A stretch of DNA of 64,000 nucleotides, from positions 1 to 64,000 of the forward strand of contig NZ_BMTQ01000007.1 of NCBI RefSeq assembly GCF_014649755.1, given 5' to 3'. The notes under the pieces were generated by a model. That model did not search any database. It worked only from the letters and a program-made list of their open reading frames with translations, and had not been told where the DNA came from. Shown one piece after another: positions 1-5,952 of the stretch. The position numbers and the translations under genes are program-made. This DNA is from Streptomyces litmocidini (GTDB lineage Bacteria > Actinomycetota > Actinomycetes > Streptomycetales > Streptomycetaceae). How positions within the stretch are numbered: position 1 is the stretch's first letter; every line of letters starts with the position of its first letter.

Positions 1-131
1 TCGGCGATCAGCCGGGCCACGTGCTCGGCGTAGGCGTCGTGGTCGACGGAGAGGTCCTCCCGGAAGGGGAGGGTGGTGGCGACCATGATCCCGCGCCAGG
101 GGCGGTCGGTGTTCCAGGTGGTGGTGGTCAT
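1..131 (-). CDS. DapA-family aldolase/deaminase, N-terminal part (probable pyrroline-4-hydroxy-2-carboxylate deaminase)
   Basis: This is the first 43 codons of a minus-strand gene cut by the window edge. It starts MTTTTWNTDRPWRGIMVATTLPFREDLSVD, read here in two parts, and the 'W-x-G-I-M-V-A-T-x-L-P-F' opening is typical of dihydrodipicolinate-synthase-family Schiff-base lyases, where the first beta strand leads into the active site. The start is ATG at 131 with AAAGG upstream. In hydroxyproline catabolism a DapA-family enzyme deaminates pyrroline-4-hydroxy-2-carboxylate to 2-oxoglutarate semialdehyde. The next genes encode the dehydrogenase that makes that substrate, so this role is inferred from context. 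The catalytic lysine lies outside the window, so another lyase specificity cannot be excluded. Confidence 0.8.
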   Translation of the reverse strand, partial: MTTTTWNTDRPWRGIMVATTLPFREDLSVDHDAYAEHVARLIA

Positions 132-149
132 GGCGATGACCTTTCTGTA

Positions 150-166
150 GCGTGTGACATTTTATG
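150..166 (-). promoter_or_regulatory. Candidate -10 and TGTGACAT element upstream of the DapA-family gene
   Basis: An AT-rich patch lies between the terminator and the deaminase start. On the minus strand it reads TAAAAT (159-164), about 28 bases before the ATG. On the plus strand it reads TGTGACAT (153-160). Similar TGTGANAT words occur in the promoters of the FAD oxidase (3249-3256) and the collagenase (8419-8426). No clear -35 is seen, because the expected position falls inside the terminator hairpin. The call is weak. Confidence 0.35.
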
Positions 167-179
167 GAAGGGTGAAGAA

Positions 180-201
180 GAGGGGCCCGTGCGGGCCCCT
201 C
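180..201 (-). terminator. Hairpin terminator after the FAD subunit gene
   Basis: A perfect 10-bp stem (GAGGGGCCCG / CGGGCCCCTC) with a 2-base centre lies 3 bases past the stop codon of the upstream FAD subunit. It separates that operon from the DapA-family gene. There is no U-tract, as is usual in Streptomyces. Confidence 0.7.
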
Positions 202-204
202 CCC

Positions 205-1734
205 TCAGGGGGCCCGGGGGTGCGGATCGTCCGGTTCCCCGTCGAGCGCGGCGAGCGCCGAGAGCCGGACCGGCACGGCGAACGGGCGGCGCTCGGCGGG
301 CGGTTCGGGAGCGCCGCCGTGCGCGGCGAGACAGGAGACGGCCGTCCCGCACATTCGCCCCTGGCACCAGCCCATGCCGGCCCGGGTGAGCAGCTTGGCG
401 GTTCTCGCGTCCCGCGCGCCGAGCTCGGTCACCGCCTCGCGGATCCGCCCGGCGGTGACCTCCTCGCAGCGGCACACGTCCGTGTCGTCGGTGAGCCAGT
501 CCTGCCAGCCGGGGCCCGGGGCGTGCGCGGCGGACATCACCTCGGCGAAGGCGCGCAACCGGTCCCGGCGGCGCCGCAGTCCGGCGATCCGGTCCCCGTC
601 GGCGCGGCGTCCGAGGAGTCGCGCGGCGACGGCGTGGGCGGCCAGCTCGCCCTCCGTACGGGCGAGTTCGGCGCCGCCCACTCCCCCGGTCTCGCCCGCC
701 GCCCACAGGCCGCGCTCCGAGGTCTCCTGGAGGTCGTCCAGGGCGAGGCCCAGGGTTCCGTCGGGGAGCCGACGGGTGGCGCAGCCGAGGGCCGTGGCCA
801 GTTCGATCTGCGGGACGAGACCGTGACCGACGGCCAAGGCGTCACAGGCGATCCGGCGGCCCGTGCCCGGCACGGGGCGCCAGTCGGCGTCGAGGCGGGT
901 GACGGTGACGGCCTCCACCCGGTCGGTGCCGTGCACTTCGGTGACGGCGCTGCGCAGCCGGACGCGGACGCGGTGCCGGAGCAGCGCGGTCCCGTGCGAC
1001 AGGGCTTCGGCCGCCTTCGCCGGGTTGGCGAGGAGGGCCAGGGGGCTGCGGACGTACCGGAGGTAGCCGGCGGCCTCGACCACGGCCGGCACCCGGGCGC
1101 CCGCGGCGGCGAGGGAGGAGGCGACGGCGAGGAGCAGGGGGCCGCTGCCGGCCACGACGACGCGGCGGCCCGGCAGCACGAGGCCGGACTTGAGCATGGC
1201 CTGTGCCCCGCCCGCGCCCACGACGCCGGGCAGGGTCCAGCCGGGCAAGGGGAGTTGACGTTCGTACGCCCCGGTGGCGAGCAACAGCGTCCGGGCCCGG
1301 ATCCGTGCGGGTCGCCCGGCGGTCCCGTCGGCTCCGGTGACGGCGTGCGCGGTCCAGGACCCGTCGTCCTCCCGCACCGTGGACCACACGTGGTGCCCGG
1401 CGAGGTGGGTGACGGAGCTTCCGGCGAGGCGTCGGCGGAGGTCGGTGAAGGCGGACCAGTCGTGGTGCAGGGCCTCGGGGCGCCGGGCTCCGAGGGTGGG
1501 GGCCGGGTGCCGGTGGAACTGTCCGCCGGTCTGGGCGGAGGCGTCGAGGAGGGCGACGGCGAGCCCGAGTTCGGAGGCCGTGACGGCGGCGGCGAGGCCG
1601 GCGGAGCCCGCGCCCACGACGGCGAGGTCGTACGGCTCGCGCCGCGCCTCCGGCGCGGACGGTTCCGGCGCGGACGGTTCCGGCGCGGACGGTTCCGGCG
1701 CGGACGGTTCCGGCTCAGACGGCGAGGCGGTCAT
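205..1734 (-). CDS. FAD-dependent hydroxyproline dehydrogenase large subunit (HcnB/SoxA-like)
   Basis: A 509-residue pyridine-nucleotide-disulfide-type flavoprotein. After a Pro/Ala/Glu-rich N-terminus made of EPSAP repeats comes the FAD Rossmann motif VVGAGSAGLAAA, then a second GSGP-type dinucleotide site (VVVAGSGPLLLAVA). The C-terminus carries a BFD-like cysteine cluster (DVCRCEEVTAGRI ... GMGWCQGRMCG), which fits an extra Fe-S site. Families with this layout are the alpha subunits of hydrogen-cyanide synthase-like and D-hydroxyproline dehydrogenases. The start (ATG 1734) overlaps the 3' end of the [2Fe-2S] gene by 20 bases, so the two are probably co-translated. The oxidase subunit follows the small subunit upstream, giving the usual three-component enzyme. 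Substrate cis-4-hydroxy-D-proline is inferred from the neighbouring epimerase and deaminase. Confidence 0.87.
   Translation of the reverse strand: MTASPSEPEPSAPEPSAPEPSAPEPSAPEARREPYDLAVVGAGSAGLAAAVTASELGLAVALLDASAQTGGQFHRHPAPTLGARRPEALHHDWSAFTDLRRRLAGSSVTHLAGHHVWSTVREDDGSWTAHAVTGADGTAGRPARIRARTLLLATGAYERQLPLPGWTLPGVVGAGGAQAMLKSGLVLPGRRVVVAGSGPLLLAVASSLAAAGARVPAVVEAAGYLRYVRSPLALLANPAKAAEALSHGTALLRHRVRVRLRSAVTEVHGTDRVEAVTVTRLDADWRPVPGTGRRIACDALAVGHGLVPQIELATALGCATRRLPDGTLGLALDDLQETSERGLWAAGETGGVGGAELARTEGELAAHAVAARLLGRRADGDRIAGLRRRRDRLRAFAEVMSAAHAPGPGWQDWLTDDTDVCRCEEVTAGRIREAVTELGARDARTAKLLTRAGMGWCQGRMCGTAVSCLAAHGGAPEPPAERRPFAVPVRLSALAALDGEPDDPHPRAP
1651..1710. repeat. 15-bp tandem repeat, 4 copies, in the FAD subunit gene
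   Basis: Four exact copies of CGGCGCGGACGGTTC encode the repeated EPSAP pentapeptide in the N-terminal tail of the flavoprotein. Since 15 is a multiple of three, copy-number changes would keep the frame. The tail lies outside the FAD domain and is probably a flexible linker. Confidence 0.95.
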
Positions 1735-2029
1735 GGCCGTGTCCCTCCTGGGTGGTGATCGCGTCGCCGGGGCGGGCCGGGACCAGGCAGGCGCGCCGGT
1801 TGGGTTCGCCGTTGACGGTGGCGAGGCAGTCGTAGCACTGGCCGATGCCGCAGAAGGCGCCGCGCGGTCGGCCGCCGTCGCGGGTGGTGCGCCAGGCCAG
1901 GATGCCGGCGCCCCAGAGGGCGGCGGCGAGGGTCTGGCCGGGCAGGGCGGTGACGCGACGGCCGTCGAAGGTGATCTCGAACGGCGGATCGGGCTGCGCG
2001 CCGACGAGGTCGGCGGGGGTGCGGGCCAC
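1715..2029 (-). CDS. [2Fe-2S]-binding small subunit of hydroxyproline dehydrogenase (HcnA-like)
   Basis: A 104-residue plant-type-ferredoxin-like protein. Four cysteines occur in the pattern CGIGQCYDC followed by RRAC about 13 residues later, which is the [2Fe-2S] ligand set of the HcnA/SoxA-alpha small subunits. A start-region strand FEITFDGRRVTALPGQTL precedes the cluster. It lies between the oxidase-type FAD subunit (34-base gap) and the large FAD subunit (20-base overlap), so all three are read as one operon. Role: electron transfer between the two flavoprotein subunits. Confidence 0.88.
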   Translation of the reverse strand: MARTPADLVGAQPDPPFEITFDGRRVTALPGQTLAAALWGAGILAWRTTRDGGRPRGAFCGIGQCYDCLATVNGEPNRRACLVPARPGDAITTQEGHGHDRLAV

Positions 2030-2063
2030 GGGCCCTCCTCTCGTGACGGTGGGTGCGCGCGCC

Positions 2064-3239
2064 TCAGGGCGCGGGGGGTGCGGGGGGTTCGGTGTCGGCG
2101 AAGCGTTCGGGCCGGAACGGGTGGATGTCGAGGGGTGGTTCGTCGCCGGTGAGGCAGGCGGCGACGATCCGTCCCGTCACGGGGGCGAGTCCGATGCCCG
2201 CCCCTTCGTGGCCGCAGGCGTGGAGGAGGCCGGGGACGCGCGGGTCGGGTCCGATGGCGGGCAGGTGGTCCGGCAGGTACGGACGGAAACCGAGGTAGGT
2301 GCGGATGGCCCGTACGCCGCCGAGGACGGGGAACAGCGCGGTGGCTCCGGCGGCGAGCCGGCGCAGGACCTCGGTGGAGAGCGTCCGGTCGAAGCCGACG
2401 CGTTCCCTGCTGGCGCCGATCAGGACCGGGCCCGCCGGGGTCCCCTCGACGACCGCGGAGGTCTGGAGCGCGGCGGAGCCGCTGGCGACGTCCGCGACGT
2501 AGTCGGCGGCGTACACCTTGTGGCGCACCACGCGCGGAAGCGGCTCGGTGACGAGGACGAAGCCCCTGCGGGGCAGCACGGGCAGGTGGACGCCCGCGAG
2601 CCGGGCGAGGGCGCCGCCCCAGGTCCCGGCGGCGTTGACCACGTACGGGGCGTGGATCTCGCCCGCGGTGGTCCGTACGCCGCGGATCTCCCCGGCCGGG
2701 CCGGTGAGGAGGCCGGTGACCTCCTCCCCCAGGCGCGGCCGGATCCGCCCGCCTCCCGTGCGCAGCAGCCGGGCCGCCGCGTGGGCGGGCATCACCTGGG
2801 CGTCCTGGGGATAGTGGAAGCCGCCCGCCAGGGTGGGCGCGAGGTGGGGCTCCAGGTCGTGGAGCCGGTCCCCGGGGACCTCCCGGCCGGTGACGCCCGC
2901 CTTCTCCTGGCGGGCCGCGAAGGCGCGCAGGGCGCGCATCCCGGGCTCGTCCGAGGCGACGACGAGGCCGCCCTTCGCCTCGTACTCGACCTGGGGCGGG
3001 AGCAGTTCGGCCAGCTCCCGCCACAACCCGGCGGAGATCAGTGCGAGTTCGAGCTCGGGCCCCGGCTCCTTGTCGGAGACCAGGAGGTTTCCCTCACCGG
3101 CTCCCGTCGTGCCGCCGGCGACGGGGCCCCGGTCGACGACGGTGACGGAGAGGCCGGCACGGGCGGCGTAGTGGGCGCAGGCCGCGCCGACGACGCCGGC
3201 GCCGACGACGATGACATCCGGGGCGTTTCTCGTGGGCAC
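2064..3239 (-). CDS. FAD-dependent D-amino-acid oxidase-type subunit of hydroxyproline dehydrogenase (HcnC-like)
   Basis: A 391-residue DAO-fold flavoprotein. The N-terminal dinucleotide motif DVIVVGAGVVGAACAHYAARAG is followed by the typical G-T-T-G-AGEGNLL segment of glycine/sarcosine/D-amino-acid oxidases, and the C-terminus has GHEGAGIGLAPVTGRIVAA, the second FAD-contacting region. It is the predicted catalytic subunit that oxidises cis-4-hydroxy-D-proline. The GTG start at 3239 lies 6 bases after a -10-like AATATT, so the mRNA may be leaderless. First gene of the oxidase/[2Fe-2S]/FAD operon. A stand-alone D-amino-acid dehydrogenase is the alternative, but the operon partners argue against it. 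Confidence 0.87.
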   Translation of the reverse strand: MPTRNAPDVIVVGAGVVGAACAHYAARAGLSVTVVDRGPVAGGTTGAGEGNLLVSDKEPGPELELALISAGLWRELAELLPPQVEYEAKGGLVVASDEPGMRALRAFAARQEKAGVTGREVPGDRLHDLEPHLAPTLAGGFHYPQDAQVMPAHAAARLLRTGGGRIRPRLGEEVTGLLTGPAGEIRGVRTTAGEIHAPYVVNAAGTWGGALARLAGVHLPVLPRRGFVLVTEPLPRVVRHKVYAADYVADVASGSAALQTSAVVEGTPAGPVLIGASRERVGFDRTLSTEVLRRLAAGATALFPVLGGVRAIRTYLGFRPYLPDHLPAIGPDPRVPGLLHACGHEGAGIGLAPVTGRIVAACLTGDEPPLDIHPFRPERFADTEPPAPPAP

Positions 3240-3276
3240 GGCAGTAATATTTCACATGGCACACGGGATGCCAAGA
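3240..3276 (-). promoter_or_regulatory. Promoter and inverted-repeat operator for the hydroxyproline dehydrogenase operon
   Basis: On the minus strand a TTGGCA -35 (3269-3274) is 17 bases from an AATATT -10 (3246-3251), just ahead of the GTG start. TGGCA-N7-TGCCA (3257-3273) forms an inverted repeat overlapping the -35, a natural place for a repressor. TGTGAAAT (3249-3256, minus) overlaps the -10. No cognate regulator is encoded inside the window next to it. Confidence 0.6.
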
Positions 3277-3285
3277 CCCCTGGGG

Positions 3286-3831
3286 AGCCCGATCCTTGAC
3301 GACCGCTCACGTCCCTCGTCCGGCGTCGACCTCCTCCTCGGCCGTCAGGTGACCGGGCTGCTCCGGGAAACCGGGCGCACCGTGGGCGTGCGCGCCTCGA
3401 CGCCCGGGGGCGAGCGGCAGATCCCGGCCCGTCCGGCGGTCGGCGCCGACGGCGAGGAAAGGACTCGGCCGTGGCGGAGTCCGCCGGGGTGCCCACCCGG
3501 CGGCACGAGAACGCGCGCTTCGGCCACTTCGGCCACTTCGCGCACTTCCGCGGCCTTCCGCGGCCTTCCGCGGCCTTCCGCGGCCTTCCGCGGCCTTCCG
3601 CGGCGCGACGGGATCAGCCACGCCCGGTTCCTGGTGCCCGACATGGCCTGCGCGTTCCCGAACGACGACGGGATCACGGTCGTCGCGGTGCTCCCGGACG
3701 AGAAGCGGCTCCCGGACTTCCGGAAGGACCCGGAGGGAAGCTTCCTCGACCTCGTCCGGGCCCTGCCCGACGCGCCGCCCGTCGACTCCGCCGAGCACGC
3801 CACGAAGATCACCGGCACGGCCGACCGCCCC
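3286..3831 (+). pseudogene. Remnant of a class-A flavin-dependent monooxygenase
   Basis: Plus-strand pieces in two frames read like the middle of a FAD monooxygenase. One frame has VDLLLGRQVTGLLRETGRT ending in GADG. A shifted frame gives DSAVAESAGVPTR, restoring the family's 'GADGRDSAV' motif. The first frame then resumes with DGISHARFLVPDMACAFPNDDG and ends at ATKITGT. The N-terminal FAD fold and the C-terminal GD motif are missing. Short tandem repeats interrupt it (3551-3600) and truncate it (3832-3871). It sits between the two hydroxyproline operons and is unrelated to them by strand. Confidence 0.7.
3551..3600. repeat. 10-bp tandem repeat, 5 copies
   Basis: Five exact copies of CGGCCTTCCG, preceded by a diverged copy (CGCACTTCCG) and a GGCCACTTC duplication. 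The unit is not a multiple of three, so expansion or loss shifts the frame of the surrounding monooxygenase remnant. Confidence 0.95.
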
Positions 3832-3871
3832 CGCACACCCGCACACCCGCACACCCGCACACCCGCACACC
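3832..3871. repeat. 8-bp tandem repeat, 5 copies
   Basis: Five exact copies of CGCACACC mark the abrupt 3' end of the monooxygenase remnant, right before the terminator. There are no spacers, so it is not a CRISPR array. Confidence 0.95.
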
Positions 3872-3877
3872 CGCAGG

Positions 3878-3911
3878 CCGACGGCACCGGGGCTCGCCCC
3901 GGTGCCGTCGG
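3878..3911. terminator. Strong hairpin terminator
   Basis: A perfect 16-bp stem (CCGACGGCACCGGGGC and its complement) with a 2-base centre sits 2 bases past the stop of the cyclodeaminase-like gene. It can stop transcription from that minus-strand gene and also from the plus-strand remnant. Confidence 0.85.
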
Positions 3912-3913
3912 GG

Positions 3914-4918
3914 TCATGAACCCCCGCGGGCGGCGCGGTACAGGGCACCGGCGACGGCGAGGTCCTCCCAGGCCATGCCCACGCTCTTGAAGAACCGCGG
4001 GCGCCCGGAGGGAGCGCGGCCGTGCACGGCCTCGTGGTCCTTCCCGGCCTCCCGGCCGTTCACCAGGTCGGCGAGGGTGCCCGCGATGTGGTCCTCGCCG
4101 ATCGCTCCCCGGGCCATCGGGACGAGGAGGTCCCCCGCCTCGCGGAGCGCCGCCGAGCGCGCCTCGACGTACACCGCGGAGCGGGTCACGAGCGCGGTGT
4201 CCGTCTCCCGGGCCGTCGGCTCGTGCGAACCGACGGCGACGACGGTGGCGCCCGGAGCCACCCGGGCGCCGTCGAAGAGGGGATCCCTGGCCGTGGTGCA
4301 GCAGACGACGAGATCGGCCCCGTCCACGTCGTCGGGCGTCCCGGTGCGCGCGGACACGTCGAGCGTCCGCGCGTATCCGGCGAGGGCCCGCGCGCCGATC
4401 GGATCGCGCCCGACGACGACCACCTCGGCGAGTTCGCGCGCCGCGAGGACGGCCTCCAGGTGACCGTACGCCTGGGGGCCGGCCCCGAAGAGGACGAGGC
4501 GCAGCGGCCGGTCGTCCGGTGTCAGACGGCGTACGGCCAGCGCGGAGACGGCCGGGGTGCGCAGCTCGGTGAGGGCCGCGCCGTCGAGGAGGGCGAGGGG
4601 CCGGAGGTCCGCGCCGTCGAGGAGCAGGTAGGAGCCGGTGATGCGGGGCAGGCCGCGGGCCGGGTTGCCGGGGGCCACGCCCGCGATCTTCACGCCCGCG
4701 TACGCCCCGGAGGCGGCGGGCATGAGCAGGAGCTCGCCGGCGGGGACGGGGACGGCGGTGCGGGGCGGGGCGGTCTCGGGGTCGAATCCGGAGCGCAGGA
4801 CCTCGGCGAGGACGTCGGCGGCCGCCGCCGGGGTCAGGAGGCGGGCCGTGGCGGGGGCGTCGATCAGGAGCAGATCGGTCATGGCGGTGGTCACGGACAC
4901 GGTACTCGTCGGGGTCAC
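3914..4918 (-). CDS. Ornithine cyclodeaminase / mu-crystallin family protein (probable pyrroline-2-carboxylate reductase)
   Basis: A 334-residue protein with the mu-crystallin-family NAD(P) fold: the Rossmann motif LVLFGAGPQAYGHLEAV is near residue 140, followed by ADLVVCCTTA and VAVGSHEPTARE. The C-terminus has FKSVGMAWEDLAVA, a family signature. Relatives beside hydroxyproline genes reduce delta-1-pyrroline-2-carboxylate to L-proline or act on its hydroxy form. Its GTG start overlaps the racemase stop as GTGA, so translation is probably coupled. A second ATG at 4882 is possible. Ornithine deamination is less likely given the neighbours. Confidence 0.85.
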   Translation of the reverse strand: MTPTSTVSVTTAMTDLLLIDAPATARLLTPAAAADVLAEVLRSGFDPETAPPRTAVPVPAGELLLMPAASGAYAGVKIAGVAPGNPARGLPRITGSYLLLDGADLRPLALLDGAALTELRTPAVSALAVRRLTPDDRPLRLVLFGAGPQAYGHLEAVLAARELAEVVVVGRDPIGARALAGYARTLDVSARTGTPDDVDGADLVVCCTTARDPLFDGARVAPGATVVAVGSHEPTARETDTALVTRSAVYVEARSAALREAGDLLVPMARGAIGEDHIAGTLADLVNGREAGKDHEAVHGRAPSGRPRFFKSVGMAWEDLAVAGALYRAARGGS

Positions 4919-5874
4919 AGCAGGAATCCCGTTCCCAGGTCGTCGTGCGGGTCGAGGACGAAGGTGTGGGTGCCGGTGCGGTGGGTGGCCCCGGTGACCT
5001 CGGTGATGCCGCCGGGCAGCAGCCGGCCGGTGAAGACGGTGCCGGCCACGGACTCGTGCGTGAGGACGTCGCCGGGCCCGAGGCGCCCGTCCTCGCCGAG
5101 CAGGGCGAGCCGGGCGGAGGTGCCCGATCCGCAGGGCGAGCGGTCGACCTGGCCGTCGGCGAAGACGGTGACGTTGCGCTGGCGCGGCCCGTCGGGGGTG
5201 TCGGGCAGTTCGTCGTACAGGACGACGCCGTACACGTCGTGTTCGGGGAGCGCGGCGCGGATCTCCCGTCCGGCCCGGACGAGCGCGGGCAGGGAGGCCC
5301 TGCCGGTGTCGAGGCCGAGGGCGTGCGCGGGGACCGAGGCGTAGCGGGCGCCGGAGTCGGCGAGGTCGACCTCGACGGTGCCGGAGGCGGTGGCCACCGG
5401 GACCTTGCGGGCGAGGACGCGCGTCGGGACGTTGCGGAAGGTGACGGCGGTGGTGCGGCCGCCCGCGCGGTGCACGGTCGCGGTGACGCGCCCGGAGGGC
5501 ACGTCGACGCGTACGGGCACGTCGCCGTCGTCGGGCGCGGGAACGCGGCCGGTGTCGACGGCCCAGGCGCCGAGGGCCATCGTGCCGTGGCCGCAGGCGG
5601 TGGAGTAGCCGTCCTTGTGCCAGAACAGCACGCCGAAGTGGGCGCCGTCGTCGTCGGGCGGGACGACGAACCCGCCGTACATGCCGGAGTGTCCGCGGGG
5701 TTCCCGGACCAGGAGGCGGCGCAGCTCGTCGAGCGGTCCGGGGCGGAGCGCGAGGGCGCGGCGCTCGGCGACGGTGTCACCGGGGATCGGGGGGAGGTCC
5801 TCGTCGACGATCCTGAAGGGCTCGCCGGCGGTGTGGTAGTCGGTGGTGCGGACCGGGCGCGGGGCGGTGCTCAC
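4915..5874 (-). CDS. Proline racemase family protein, probable 4-hydroxyproline 2-epimerase
   Basis: A 319-residue member of the proline racemase superfamily. Both catalytic cysteines are visible: ACGHGT (about residue 95) and DRSPCGSGTSA (about residue 245). Keeping both separates it from trans-3-hydroxyproline dehydratases, which replace the first one. HSGMYGGF and the NVPTRVLA strand are further family features. It would convert trans-4-hydroxy-L-proline to cis-4-hydroxy-D-proline, the substrate of the adjacent dehydrogenase. First gene of a two-gene unit with the cyclodeaminase-like reductase. Proline racemase activity cannot be excluded by sequence alone. Confidence 0.88.
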   Translation of the reverse strand: MSTAPRPVRTTDYHTAGEPFRIVDEDLPPIPGDTVAERRALALRPGPLDELRRLLVREPRGHSGMYGGFVVPPDDDGAHFGVLFWHKDGYSTACGHGTMALGAWAVDTGRVPAPDDGDVPVRVDVPSGRVTATVHRAGGRTTAVTFRNVPTRVLARKVPVATASGTVEVDLADSGARYASVPAHALGLDTGRASLPALVRAGREIRAALPEHDVYGVVLYDELPDTPDGPRQRNVTVFADGQVDRSPCGSGTSARLALLGEDGRLGPGDVLTHESVAGTVFTGRLLPGGITEVTGATHRTGTHTFVLDPHDDLGTGFLL

Positions 5875-5904
5875 GGAGTGCGGCCTCCAGGGGGAGTCGG
5901 GGTG

Positions 5905-5938
5905 CCGGGCCGGCCCTCCCCGGGGAGGGCCGGCCCGG
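5905..5938. terminator. Perfect hairpin between collagenase and epimerase genes
   Basis: A perfect 17-bp inverted repeat (CCGGGCCGGCCCTCCCC and its complement) lies 15 bases past the collagenase stop and 30 bases before the epimerase start. It probably ends the collagenase mRNA, with the epimerase gene reached by read-through or by its own promoter. Confidence 0.75.
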
Positions 5939-5952
5939 GCGGTGGGTGGGGG

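Noticed and set aside
205..3024. Minus-strand open frame of 939 codons crossing the dehydrogenase operon
   Set aside because: Only its part below 1734 reads as a flavoprotein. The rest is Arg/Pro-rich and overlaps the [2Fe-2S] and oxidase genes in another frame.
3832..3871. Possible CRISPR array
   Set aside because: Direct 8-bp copies without spacers.
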